DNA of 64,000 nucleotides, taken from Aphelenchoides besseyi. Its lineage: Eukaryota > Nematoda > Chromadorea > Rhabditida > Aphelenchoididae. The stretch spans positions 14,136,001 through 14,200,000 of the forward strand of contig JAMPIQ010000001.1 of assembly GCA_024699855.1 (NCBI GenBank), given 5' to 3'. This document shows, in pieces, positions 48,128-60,564 of this stretch; position 1 is the first letter of the stretch; each line of letters begins with the position of its first letter. Below the pieces are notes generated by a model. That model searched no databases. It had not been told where the DNA came from and saw only the letters and a program-made list of their open reading frames with translations. A program made the position numbers and the translations under genes.

Positions 48128-51100
48128 ATGCGATTAGCGATATTGGTCGTGATTTTCTTTGCCGTTCAAGTTTTCTATGGGTTACCACAAATGCAGGTGA
48201 ATTCAATGTTTAATATACAAATAAAATCATTTCAGCGGGAAATCAAAGTCGGCGTTTTAATACCCGGCAATTCTTCGAGTTTAGAAGAGTTGGTTGGTTA
48301 CGAGCGTTCCATCGGAGCGTTGAACGTCGCTTCGAATTACATCGCACAAACCGGACTCATTCCGTCATTCAATTTCACTTTTGACGTACAGGACGACAAG
48401 TGTTCGGAATCTGAAGCTACTGGTCGAGCAGTTGACATGATCGAAGAAAACCAAATCGAACTTTTAGTTGGACCAACTTGTAGTGATCGTGAGATGCATT
48501 TTGGATTCCAGCATCTCTTAATTTGTGTTTTTCAGCTGCTAATCGAGTTGCTTCTGTAGCGAAATTCTTCAACGTTCCGCTTTTTACTTGGGGAATGACG
48601 AGTTCACGATTGTTGGCAAACTCAACCAAGTTCTCGACCCTCGTATCGACCAGTGGCACCACCTTATCGTATGTCAGTGGTAATAGAAAAGCTGACATAG
48701 TTTAGATTGGCCTTCGCATTTCTGTCAATTGTCGAGTACTTTGATTGGGACCGTTTTGCAATGATATACTCGTCAGATCAACAACAACGTTGTGGTGACT
48801 TGCAATCGGATTTGGAAGTAATTGTCAGCACTTCGACTGTTGACATGTCCTACGGTTTTGTGTGTTTATTTTCCAAGCTAATTGTCAAGTTTAGTTCGAC
48901 AAATTGACCCCACCGCGTTGACTATGAGTTCCATTCAACAGGCCTTAAGAGCGGCAAGTAATTACGCAAGAAGTAAGAAACAACTTGGAAATATCTCATG
49001 TTCTTAATTTCAGTTATTGCGCTTTGCTTCGAAGATGACGACGCTAAACGAACTTATTTTCTGGCTGCTGATGCTTTGAATATGACCGGTCCCGACTATG
49101 TGCATGTTATGCTCGAATTTCGAGGATTGGGATTCAGTACGAAGTTTTTTCAACTCGGATTCAACACTCACGTTTAGATCGTCCGATTTCCATGAACTCA
49201 AGTGACTGGTCATTTACCGGCGACAATTCAAACGTCTCTCTTATCGACTCGTTGAGCGCGTTACCCGAAGGAATGTTGAAAGTTGGATTGGTGCCCTTGT
49301 GGGTAAGTTGTCTAAAGAATATGTGAAAAGACATTGAATCAAGAACTTGGACTAAAAAATGACCGAATGTTGCAGGTCGATCAATCGCTTCCATCGGACG
49401 GTTTAGATCAAGTGGCAAAAAATGCAATATCCAAAGCATTTGTGGTAACATCAAGTAACAAGAAGAAGAAATCGAACTTTTTAGATGGACTTGAACACGC
49501 AGAGTGTTGCAAATTTGACCTTATTCAATCAGCAAATGTTTCAGTCGGTTTCCAACGCGCCATTTTACTGCTCTCAATGTCAAGAGATTGGAGTGGTAAG
49601 TGATTTTTTAAGCAACTGTTTTCAAGCTTCGTAACAGATGTCTGTTTTTGCCAAAGAACTCGCTGATGCGTTGATTTTGTACGCAGCAGGATTGAACTTA
49701 ACGATGAGAAGAAACGGAACAAACGGAGTGGTCAACGATCTTCGTTTGGGAAAAGAGATTGCAAAGAGCCTTATCGGATACACGTTGAACGGTATCATAA
49801 CTTTTAGTTCATCGAAGAAGTCAAATGACTTGTTTAGGTTATAGCGGAAACGTGACTATCGATTTGAACGGCGTACGAGTTTCTAACTTGCAATTTAGTG
49901 GATTCGACTCAAATTTTACACGAGTCATCTACTTCAATTGCACGGCAAATTCGACTACGAGCGTAAGTAGTTTAGTGTCATTGAAAGTCTTTTTTCTTTA
50001 GATTATTCAACCTCTTTTCTCTGATGAAACAACGACCATATGGTCTTCTCGAAATGGGTTACGCCCGTTGTCTGTGCCGAAATGTGGTTTCGATGGTTTG
50101 CAATGTACTCCATCCTTCTGGGATTCGTATGGCGCGATCATTTATGCTGCTGCTGGAGTTTTGTTTTTGTTAGTTGCATTAACTGTTGCATTTCTCGTTC
50201 GGTGAGTTCGGTCAATTCGAAGTTAACAGAATTGAGTTCAGAGGTCGCTATTTGGAGTACAAACGTCTCAATGCTGCGTGGATTATAAGCCACTTCGATT
50301 TACGTGTTCCACAAAAGGTTGACAAGAAAGTAGCGGTCAACAAATCTCATCTTTTTAGTCGTCTTCTGACATGCAATCGATGCGTTCGGTGAATACGAAC
50401 CACACGACAATCAGCAAAACAGAGACCGAAAACTTTGCTTTCTATCAACTGAACGATGAACTCGTTGCCGTTCGTAAATTCAAATCCAAACCACCGTTGA
50501 AAAGCCGAGATTTAGTAGAATTTAGATTTGTAGGCTTCTTGTTAGCTAAAACTAATCAGTCGGTTAATTTTCAGATGCGTCAAATTGAGAACGACAATTT
50601 GGCAAAGTTTCTTGGATTCTCTACAAGTGGCACTCAATATCTTTCAGTTTGGCGCTACTACATGCGTGGAAGCATTGAGGTTAGTTTCTATCAACAATGC
50701 AATAGATCATCACTTTAGGACATCATCTCCAAAGGCTCGTACGCAATTGATGCAGCATTTATGACTTCGTTGATTCGAGATATCGCGAATGTTCGTTTAT
50801 AGCTTCAATACCATAATTGCTGTAGTTTTTAGGGCTTAAACTTTATTCACAACTCTATGCTACACGTTCACGGTCATTTGAATTCGAGTAACTGTATGGT
50901 AGATGATCGATGGGCGGTCAAAATTTCGGATTTCGGAATCACTGGAATCTTTCAACACGAACAGTTGTCACAGAAAAGTATGGTTAGCTGTAAATTGACG
51001 TCTTAAGAAACATCCAGGTATGCTCTATATGGCACCAGAGATCTTGCGTCGTCAAGGGCATCCACTGACGCTTCCAAGCACAAAAGAAGCCGACGTCTAC

Positions 51101-52617
51101 AGTTTTGGAATAGTTTGTGCCGAAGTCATTAATCGAAAACCGGCTTGGGAATGTAATACCAATGATTCTTCTGATACGGACGGTAAAATTCGACTGTTAT
51201 CTATTCTTAAATGGGATGTTTAGAATTAATTTATTTGATCAAACGACAACGCGATACTCCTGTTCGTCCAGTAATCGACGTCTCGTTGATTACCGATCTT
51301 AACACCGGAATTGTTAGTTAATTGTGTTTGTTGAAGGTTGATTTCATTCTTTAGCCACATTTGATTCGCGATTGTTGGAGCGAAGTAAGTCAATAGCACT
51401 ATAGAAAAACATAGACATTGCATAAGATGCTCCTCGACGATTAACATTTGCAGAATCCAAATCAACGACCGACCGTTGCACAAATTCGCAGTTTGATTCG
51501 AAATATGGGCGGACGGTTAGATTCAATTGCACGGTCATCTCATGGTTCTTAATTGCAGAAACGAAAGTTTGATGGACCATGTCTTCCGCATCTTGGAACA
51601 TTATACTACAACGCTGCAAGAGGAGGTTGAAGAGCGTACTCGTGAGTTGTTGGAAGAGAAGAAACGAAGTGACGTGCTTCTTTATCGTTTATTGCCGCGG
51701 TTTGTATTGAACTAGTATGTATTCAACATCAAACTTGCAGTCAAATAGCCGACAAATTAAAGACTGGAAGTGTGATTGAACCCGAGAGTTTTGATAGCGT
51801 CACCATTTTCTTTTCGGATGTCGTTCGATTTTCCGAACTTTCACGTCAATCCACGGCTCTTCAAGTTGGTTGATTAAGATGACACTTCAAAGGGAACTGT
51901 TTTTAGTCAATCACACTCTTAAACGATTTATTTACAATGTTCGATGGAATCATTGAAACCTACGATTGTTACAAGGTTGAGAGTGTGGGTGATGATACGT
52001 TGGTTGCTAGTGGATTGCCACGTCGCAATGGTATTCAACATGCTAAAGAAATTGCTAGCATGTCTCTATCGTAATAGCAACACTATATGACATAGACATC
52101 ACAAGCAAATTTTCAGTTTCATGGATGGAGTGGACAATTTCCGAATTCCACATTTGCCAATGGAACGCGTAGAATTGAGAATCGGATTTCATTCCGGTCC
52201 GTGCGTAGCTGGTGTTGTGGGTTTGGCAATGCCTCGGTATTCGACGCCCGTTTATAAGTGGTATCAATCGTATTTATTTCAGTTATTGTCTTTTCGGTGA
52301 TACTGTGAATACCGCGTCGAGAATGTGTAGTAACAGTAAACGTAAGTTGTTTCTGAGATGAATTTTGATTGATTCTCTTTCAGCTGGACGAATTCATTTG
52401 TCCAGTGACGCAAATAACCTTTTGTTAATGATCAAAGGCTTCAACACTATTTCTCGTGGAGAGCTTATAATCAAGGCGAGTTTAGGCCAATTGAATCCTT
52501 ACAAGCTGTTTTTAGGGAAAAGGTGTCATGGAAACTTTTTTCCTGGAGCCGTCAGATCCTCATGCTAGCATTCACACCGCAAGCACCGACAAGATCTCAA
52601 CACCCCCAGAAGTTTGA
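48128..52617 (+). CDS. Receptor-type guanylate cyclase (gcy family)
   Basis: Single-pass membrane receptor making cGMP from GTP; in nematodes these are usually in sensory-neuron cilia. Order: signal peptide ([16 protein letters not shown]) from ATG 48128; ligand-binding ectodomain ([20 protein letters not shown], then [18 protein letters not shown]); transmembrane helix [18 protein letters not shown] near 50170; kinase-homology domain with NNDNL-like [25 protein letters not shown] and [13 protein letters not shown], but HGHLNSSNC in place of HRD, so a pseudokinase; coiled linker [18 protein letters not shown]; cyclase with [41 protein letters not shown] and [14 protein letters not shown]. The Glu and Cys that select guanine are both present. 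TGA is at 52615-52617. About 20 short introns; no lesion seen. Starts 1.7 kb from the divergent 18S. Confidence 0.88.
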
Positions 52618-52898
52618 GTCACACAAAAATACTCCGGTGATGGTTATTGCAATTGAATTTGTTGCTAACAAATGGGATTCATTAGATTTTATGCTGAGAC
52701 TTGGTCGGTTTATGAATTTTAGATTAGTGACAGCTTGAAATAAAAATTACAACCCGCGAACAAACGGTTTTTGCTGTCAAATAATTGCACTGTAGATGGA
52801 AAACAAATTGATTGTTACTAGAAACCTGATAAAACTAGAATGAGGAAGCAAAATACACAAACTCGTATCTTAACAAACGAACATCTGAACAAAATTGG
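52618..52898. other. Convergent gap, no gene
   Basis: 3' flanks of the cyclase and the zinc-finger gene. Confidence 0.5.
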
Positions 52899-54206
52899 CT
52901 AAGAGTCATGGGCTGCGTGCTGTAAATTCAAACCACCGCCATTTTCAGCGTCTTCGTCGCAGGTTTGTGGAAGTAGAAGGTCGGGTTCGTTGAGCGTAAG
53001 ATCCTTCGTATCGATGAGTTGTTGAACACGCTTGTGATAACCTTCGTGAAGTTCCATTGTTTTTCGATCGGCAAAGTTCTTCAAACAGGTCTGAAATTTC
53101 GAGTCAATATGAGTGAAAACGAAGCTAACGAACTTCGCAGAATAGCGGCCGTTGCTCGCGATACATCGGATGATTGATCTCCATATGTTCCAAGCACTCT
53201 AATCGCGACATAAACTGCGTTTTGCAAGACGGACATTCGAAACGTTCGAACGCCAAAGCACGAGCTTGATTAAAGAAGTCGTCCATTCCGTAGGATTGTT
53301 TCTCGGCGTTTTCAATCAGATCGGTAATTCGTTGCAACTAAAATACAAATTCAAAAAACCGAACGAAGATTTGAAATAAACCTTTTCCTTCATCGACGCC
53401 TGTGGAAGTATGTCGCCGCGTTTGATTTTCTCAATCCATTCGCTCACTTTGCCTAATCCCAATTTCTTCTTCCGCGTACGAGTTGGTGGTGTGAAGACCG
53501 GACTCGTGCCACCACCTCGAACGATAATCGCATCGTTTGGAATGACAGCCGGAGGCCTTCGATTACTGAAAACGAAAAGATAACTCGAATTTACAACCAT
53601 AGTGTTAGCTTATGGCAAAGAAAATTACCTAGCAAACGGCCTCCAAGCTTCATCGAGTTCTTCTTTGGATGTAACATGCGTCTTCAAATGTTTCTAGACC
53701 AACAAATTGAATACAAAAACTGCGAATTCGCTAACCTTTAAATTCCCTTTCAATCGACATGCTTTTCCGCAGAAGGGACACGAGTGGGGCGTGAAATTGG
53801 CGTGCATTGATCGATGTTCGAAGAGGTTCGATTTGAAACGAAAACTTTTATTACAAATATCACAGGCAAAAGGCTTCTCGTCTGTGTGAATGATCGCATG
53901 TTGTTGAAGACCTGAAATTGTAATCACAAAAGATCAAAATAAACGGCTACCTTTTAAAGAAACGAAAATCTTGTTGCAGCTTTCGCATTGATGAACCGAT
54001 TTGCGAGTTCGCGGATGCGAATCAGTGGACGGTATTTCGCCGTAGTCGTCGAAATTGAAGTCAGTCGAGTTCATGGGCTCACTATCGGCGTCGAATCCCA
54101 AATCGTCGGCCATTTCCGTTGAACCCATCGAAGCCATTGCGGCTCGATCGTCCAATTGAAATGAGTCGTTCAAAAGCGCAATTCTACTCGCCAATAGCTC
54201 ATTCAT
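52899..54206 (-). CDS. C2H2 zinc-finger protein (probable transcription factor)
   Basis: The ATG at 54206 (MNELLASRIALLNDSFQLDD) leads to an acidic N-terminus and then three classical fingers split by introns: HQCESCNKIFVSLKG with LQQHAIIH, FACDICNKSFRFKSNLFEHR, and HSCPFCGKACRLKGNLK with KHLKTH. A conserved linker follows (WRPFASNRRPPAVIPNDAII, then RKKKLGLGKVSEWIEKIKRG). Two spaced fingers come next (FECPSCKTQFMSRLECLEHM, and CLKNFADRKTMELHEGYH). TAG is at 52899-52901. It has about six exons and is nuclear by class. The linker looks like a conserved invertebrate zinc-finger subfamily, but I cannot assign an orthologue. Confidence 0.85.
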
Positions 54207-56096
54207 ATGCCAACTCCCGACTCAGCACTGAAAACAAAGGAATCTGTTTGGCTTCCACTCTTTTCCACGACAATTCAAACAGCACGTTAACAAGCAAAAG
54301 AGAAGAAGCGTATGGAACACCAAAGATGAAAGGAATCTCTTGGAGTAACACTTCTAATCATTGATCATCGTGATGATATTCTACAGAAGGAAGATCGGTA
54401 CGTTGATTAGAAAAAATAAGTTACAGTAATCGATAAAATTACAGTAAATTACCATAATCCACGTACAATCTTCATTACCTTGTTACCATAAGCGCATGGT
54501 TGAGCCGGTGAAAATCGTAAGACCTCAAAGCCCCCAAAAATGTCAAAAAAAAGTTACACCCACCGGCTGGTCCACAGCTCTCCGCCCTTCGTATCGTATT
54601 CGAAACGAAGGAGAAACCGTGTGGTTATGTCGAGTAACTGGACGAAGATTTTGCAAAAACGCGGACGAGAAAAATGAAAAGCGGACGCGGGGATGCAGTG
54701 GACGGGAAAGCGGACCTTCTTTTTTTCCAACTATACGGTGTGTCAGTCACACAGCGCGTTTGATGTGTGTGCTCGCTCCGACTACCGCATACTCGTCGCG
54801 CTCGTCCCTTCGCGTTTACAGCATGAAAGCGACCGTTTCTCTTTTCGCCCTTCCAACACCACCATAGTCTCTTTTTCCACGACTTGTGTGCGACGCGTCG
54901 AACGTCGAAAAGCAAATGGTAGGAATTGAAAATTGCGAAATAGCGAATGCAAAAACCGAAAGGATTCTGTCGTTTTCCCGCAAATTCTCTTCGACCTTTC
55001 CATATCCGCCCTCTGTGAGTCGAGTATTATCAAAAAAATCCCACTGTCACGCCTGAAAAAACAAACCCGGACGTTGGAGAGTGGAAAGCAGATGCGAAAC
55101 TACCGCAAACCAACTTTAAATAAAGAAACGGTCGTTCTTTGTTTCCTGCGTTTTCGTCTTCCTCTTCACGCTTACGGTCTGGACGTCGAAACGTTCTCGT
55201 CAACGTGCGCCGGAACACGCTTTTCGAACGAAAAAGAAGAGTGGCGTGAGTATGCGCCTACAGAATGCGAACAGTGAGTAAAATGCAAAGAAAAAAGATT
55301 CCCCGTCCTACGATCCAACGTCCCCAAAATTCTCTTCGTTCCACACGCAAACAAACCGTCGAAGCATCGGCGTTATCTGACCCACTCCGCTGTCAGCCGC
55401 TCCCTTCGATTTCCCGCACTCGAGAGCCAAAAGAATCGGCAAGCGAATTGAAAGCAAAATCGACGGTTAGTTCGCTAATTTCTCTCGAATTGTCAACTGC
55501 AATTTGGCTTCGTGATTGGCCTCATTAGCCAACGGCCATCTTCCTACAACAAACAACCGGAAAAAAGGGTCTTCGTGAATGAAATCAGAAAGCAACAAGC
55601 ATCTGATCCTGGAATCCAACTGGCTTATACTGTGGACATACAGCTAATAGTATTTCCAAGGCTTATGTTCTTCTCCGTTCCAACCGACGAATGAAGCTCG
55701 CGATGAAACGAGCTCATTACTGTGACTTGAAAATCGGATTTTGACTGCAAAAGTCGAGATTATCAGCTGAGATGATTTGTAACGAAAAAATTCTTATGAA
55801 ACCACTGGACTTTTAATTAGAAATCCAATTGATCGATTCTTCTCAAATTGAAAACAAACAAAAAGTTATAAGCGACGATGCAGAACAGTTGCCGTCGAAT
55901 TAAACCGCTTAAATGGACCGTAGTCTAGTAACCAAGTTACATCAAAAGTGGGTGGAGCGACCGGGAACGTATTCAATGGACAAATAAATTCGAAGTCCAC
56001 GAGACGAAGTGACAACTCTTACGACGTCAGAATTGACATTCGATTGTCAGAGAAAAAAGGGTTTTCGTTGAATAGTATTCCGAAGGTTTTTGCTAA
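54207..56096. other. Divergent intergenic region, no gene supported
   Basis: Upstream of both the zinc-finger and the EndoG genes. Several frames up to 123 codons exist (for example 54496-54867), but their composition is of shadow type and lacks splice or motif support. 54,600-55,300 is relatively rich in CG dinucleotides. Confidence 0.4.
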
Positions 56097-57224
56097 ATGT
56101 CTCGCTATTTGTTTGTTGCTGCCGCTTCAAGCGCTTCGTTTCTGTTGGGTTGGCAATGGTCGGAAAGACGGCACGATTGGAACTATGGTTTGGTTCGCGA
56201 AGGCTGTGCAGCCACCGCATTGGTCGCTCCACCGCCGAATCCCTCAGATTTGCTTCACGATGTTCGAACAGCAGCGGCCTTTGTTGAGAAGCCGTCGAGA
56301 GCAAGTGAAATCATGAAGTTCGGATATCCAGGTAACTTTGCTTTCTTTTTGCTCATTTGTTTTGTAGGCTTCGACAATTTGAGAACTTTCACCGATTTCG
56401 TTGTCTCATACGATCGTCGCACTCGAACGGCCCATTGGGTTCTGGAGCATCTGACACCCGAATGTCTGGTCTACGATGCGAATATTGAGCGATCGAAGAG
56501 TGTTTTCAAACCGGACGAATCCATCCACCCCTTTTTCCGATCTCTGAATGAGGACTACAGAGTTTGTTTCGCTTTTGAATTTTGTGTTGAATTTCTTTTC
56601 AGGGCAGTGGTTTTGATCGTGGACATTTGGCGGCTGCCGGAAACCATCGAAGAAGCCAATTGGCTATGGACCAAACTTTTTATCTAACAAACATGTCACC
56701 TCAAGTTGGTAAGGGATTCAATCGAGATAAATGGAACGATTTAGAACGATACGTCAGGTAAAATACCTTCTTTTCCATTTGCAGTTTTTGTTTCAGAAAA
56801 ATGGCAAGAAACAGCAAAAACGTTTACATCGTAACAGGACCACTCTATTTACCACGAGTCGAAGCGGATGGTAAATCATATGTGAAATATCAGGTTGGAA
56901 CTTATTCCCCGATTGCTGTTTACGTTTCTTAGGTTATTGGAACGAACAATGTTGCTGTTCCGACCCATTTCTTCAAAGCAGCATTGGTTGAAAGTGCTGG
57001 AGGTTTCGAGTTGTTTTCGTGGATTCTGCCCAATGCGGTTGGTTTCAATTTGAGTTCTTCGTTTTCATTGTTTTCAGGTGATACCCAATGAAAAACCTTT
57101 GGACGACTTTCTGGTTCCATTGGACGCTATCGAACGTGCTGCCGGGTTGTTGATTTTCGAGAAATTTCCACGTCAATCGCTAATCAAAATCAACGGTAAA
57201 AAGTTGGGCGGATTTTTCTCCTAG
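56097..57224 (+). CDS. cps-6: Mitochondrial endonuclease G (CPS-6 orthologue)
   Basis: Mg-dependent DNA/RNA non-specific nuclease of the mitochondrial intermembrane space. Known roles are DNA fragmentation in apoptosis and paternal mitochondrial removal. The ATG at 56097 gives a leader with a hydrophobic segment (LFVAAASSASFLLGW) suited to import and membrane anchoring. The nuclease core has FVVSYDRRTRTAHWVLEHLT, the catalytic box FDRGHLAAAGNHRRS (His general base), TFYLTNMSPQVGKGFNRDKW with the Mg-ligand Asn, and VYIVTGPLYLP. The C-terminus is LIKINGKKLGGFFS, TAG at 57222-57224. Six short-intron exons join in phase, and the length is typical. No lesion seen. Confidence 0.92.
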
Positions 57225-57391
57225 TTCTTAGAATCGTTTTTTCTTGTTGTTGATTTTATTGTTTTCATAAACCGAGGATCAAATGTGACCGTCGATGAGC
57301 TTTGAAAAGTTTCTAGGAGGTAATAATCGAGAGTATCTGCGTGATAGTGAGTTAAAAGTTTTATTCTGTTGAGTGGGAACCTTCGGACCTG

Positions 57392-60089
57392 CTAGTTGTC
57401 GTTCTTCTTGACATTCTTTCTGTCGGCCTTCTTCTCCGACGTCTTCTTTGGAGCCGCTTTCTTTTGAGCGGATTTCTTCTTCGGAACGATCTTTTTGCCC
57501 GTCCCAGAAGTCGGAGGTTTCCCAGTTGCGTTGTTTTTTTTATCGACGAACTGTGGACGATATGCTCCGTTGTTGTATTGATCGTCTGGATACATATCAT
57601 CGTATCCATTATTCTGACCATATTGACCAGTTTGCTCGTTCAAATTGCCTTAAAATCAAAATGAAAAACAAAGTTGACTTTTGTTGACATATAATGTACT
57701 AATTAGCAACAAAGAAATTGACTTTTATTTTTCAAAGCAGCGATAATAGATGTGTGGTTTCATTAACTATAAGAGCTAACAAGTCCAGAAACTCGCTTGT
57801 AAAGAACTCAATCACTATAAGTAGACTTATTTTTAATTCTGATGCAACAAAATGAAGATTTTTGGCGCAGCAAATAATGTTTACGATGATATAAGAAACT
57901 TTTTCTTACCGTTTCCATTGTTGTTGCTTGAATAGCCGTTCTGATCGTCGGAATAGCCGTTCTGATCGTCGGAATAGCCGTTCTGGCCGTCCGAATAACC
58001 GCTCTGCCCTTGACCGTTTTGATAGCCGTTCTGACTATTCGGGTATTGATTGTTGTAGCCGCCTTGATTTTTGTAGCCTCCTTGATTGTTGTAGCCGCCC
58101 TGGTTGTTGGGATAGCCACCTTGGTTGTTGTAGCCACCTTGATTATTGTAGCCGCCCTGGTTGTTGGGATATCCACCTTGGTTGTAGCCTCCTTGATTGG
58201 TAGAAGAGCCACCTTGGTTGTTGGGATAGCCACCTTGGTTGTAGCCGCCCTGGTTGTTCGGATAGCCACCTTGGTTGTTGTAGCCTCCTTGATTGGTAGA
58301 AGAGCCACCTTGGTTGTTGGGATAGCCACCTTGGTTGTTGTAGCCGCCCTGGTTGTTGTAGCCACCTTGATTATTGTAGCCGCCCTGGTTGTTGGGATAG
58401 CCACCTTGGTTGTTGTAGCCGCCCTGGTTGTTGTACCCACCTTGATTATTGTAGCCGCCCTGGTTGTTGGGATAGCCACCTTGGTTGTAGCCTCCTTGAT
58501 TGGTAGAAGAGCCACCTTGGTTGTTGGGATAGCCACCTTGGTTGTAGCCGCCCTGGTTGTTCGGATAGCCACCTTGGTTGTAGCCTCCTTGGTTGTTGGG
58601 ATAGCCACCTTGGTTGTAGCCGCCCTGGTTGTTCGGATAGCCACCTTGGTTGTTGTAGCCTCCTTGATTGTTGTAGCCGCCTTGATTACTTGAAGAGCCA
58701 CTTTGGTTATTCGGATAGCCACCTTGGTTGTTGTAGCCGCCCTGGTTGTTCGGATAGCCACCTTGGTTGTTGTAGCCTCCTTGATTGATTGTTGTAGCCG
58801 CCTTGATTACTTGAAGAGCCACTTTGGTTATTCGGATAGCCACCTTGGTTGTTGTAGCCGCCCTGGTTGTTGGGATAGCCACTTTGGTTGTTGTAGCCAC
58901 CTTGATTGGTAGAAGAGCCACCTTGGTTGTTGGGATAGCCACCTTGGTTGTAGCCGCCCTGGTTGTTCGGATAGCCACCTTGGTTGTTGTAGCCTCCTTG
59001 ATTGGTAGAAGAGCCACCTTGGTTGTTGGGATAGCCACCTTGGTTGTTGTAGCCGCCCTGGTTGTTGTAGCCGCCCTGGTTGTTGGGATAGCCACCTTGG
59101 TTGTAGCCTCCTTGGTTGTTGGGATAGCCACTTTGGTTGTTGTAGCCACCTTGATTGTTGTAGCCGCCTTGGTTGTTCTGACCGTTCCCTGTAATTCAGT
59201 AGTTGTTAAGAGTTTTAGCGTTTCAGGTTATGGCTAGTAATTTTAAGTTTGCTTAATGTTACAAAAACTGTTAGAACTCATACGAAAGCATTGTAGTCGC
59301 AAAGAAGGAGATTTTGAATTATCTGTATTTTAACTACCGTTATTTTGACTATTTCCATTTTGATTCGGATACTGATTGTTAGTATTGTTTCCTGTGTTTT
59401 GATTGTTGTCACCACAAACTTGATATTGTTGTTGAGCGTTTTGACTTTCTTGGCTGCTCATACATTGACTATTGACGAACACTAAAAGACACTGAGACTT
59501 CGATTACATTGACGTCAGCACTTACTTTGAATTTGACTTCGTACATTTGTGTTTGCGTTAACTTCGTCCAACACAGCTTGTGGTTGTTGAGAAATGAGTT
59601 GATTATTAGCTTGGCATGTTTGTGCCCAAGTCTGGAAATGGAGTTGCTGATGTGTTCATAGTTAGCGATTACCTGTCCCATATTGTAGATGTTGTCGGCG
59701 TTTTGTTGCGCAAAATTCTTTGCTTGTTGGCTCATCGATGAACTTTGAATAAGTGAGTTCGCAGCTAAAACAAAGTACATTAGTGATTGAGCCGTACATA
59801 GCTATTTACTGGTCATTCGTTCAGTTTGATGTTGTAGAGCGTTTCGCTTAGCGTCGAGCATGATCCCACCAAGTTGATCACAAAGAGCATTTAATTGCGT
59901 TAAGATTTGAGTTTTTGAAATGCCGGTGTTGTGAACAATTTGTTGGTATTGAGACATGGATTGAGGAGGTATCACAGTTGAATAGATGTCGTAGAAGAAT
60001 TGGTCTTGAAACGGAACATTCTGAACACTAACGCATTTGCCATTAGTCAACGGAATGCTCAGGAGCAGCACAACGACAGTAATCCACAT
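57392..60089 (-). pseudogene. Secreted Gly/Asn/Gln/Tyr-repeat protein, frame broken by a 4-bp insertion
   Basis: The ATG at 60089 gives a signal peptide (VVVLLLSIPLTNG) and an N-terminal domain starting KCVSVQNVPFQDQFFYD with a few Cys and many Gln/Asn. After short exons (TWAQTCQANNQLISQQPQ, then SSQESQNAQQQYQVCG), a 1.28-kb exon (about 59190-57913) encodes repeats of NQGGYNNQGGYPNNQGGSS type. The last exon, after a TTTTAAG acceptor, begins NLNEQTGQYGQNNGYDD and ends in a Lys-rich tail (KKSAQKKAAPKKTSEKK), TAG at 57392-57394. The frame set by the 5' exons reads NQGGY down to about 58790, where GATT is duplicated. Beyond it the NQGGY frame is the one that matches the 3' exon. Product, if intact, would be a sticky, extensin- or glue-like extracellular material. 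An assembly error is possible. Confidence 0.72.
57913..59190 (-). repeat. Coding minisatellite of NQGGY units
   Basis: Tandem, variably ordered units of 12, 15 and 18 nt encode NQGG-Y, NNQGGY, YPNNQGG and SSTNQGG. Longer blocks are also duplicated; for example 58640-58720 and 58757-58841 are almost identical apart from the extra GATT. Such arrays expand and contract by slippage and unequal exchange. Confidence 0.9.
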
Positions 60090-60564
60090 AACGAACGTGT
60101 GTTGTTGATTAGAATCACTAGTTGCTTGACGAACTGCGTGCGTTTAAATGTGCATTTTTCAAACATCTAATTGCCATTAGTTTTCATTTGAGCGGCAGCA
60201 TTTCCGGATATTTGAACAGATGTCATGCTTTAAGCGAACAGTTTTAGTTGGACAGCCCTTGGGTATGTAAACGGCCAATTAGGAAAATTGAATGCAAACA
60301 TCGAAAACTTGTTATTTCAATCTTCTTTTACGGACATTTAATGTTGAATTAAAGCAAACAATGAAAATAAATTTCGATTTGCACGTGTGTGTGCAGTGGT
60401 AAGAGCTTTCTGACCTAACGGAGTTGCACATACAAGCAGATAACTACGTCATAATCAAAATGTTGTCATTTCTTACGCTCAAACAATGTAAATCTTGATT
60501 TAACAGTTTTACTCCACCGAGCCCAATCAATGCTTATGTTTTGACGGCACCTTTTTTGTTGCTT
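60090..60564. other. Upstream region of the repeat-protein gene, no gene
   Basis: No frame of interest. It separates two related secreted-protein genes in tandem. Confidence 0.4.

Noticed and set aside
57808..59149. Minus-strand frames of TTKVAIPTTRAAT type
   Set aside because: Out-of-phase readings of the same repeats. One of them runs into NQGGY only because of the 4-bp insertion.
58010..59237. Long plus-strand hydrophobic frames (repeats of LVVGIATLVVVAA) over the NQGGY array
   Set aside because: They are the antisense of a coding minisatellite on the minus strand, which has signal peptide, splice sites and sister exons supporting it.
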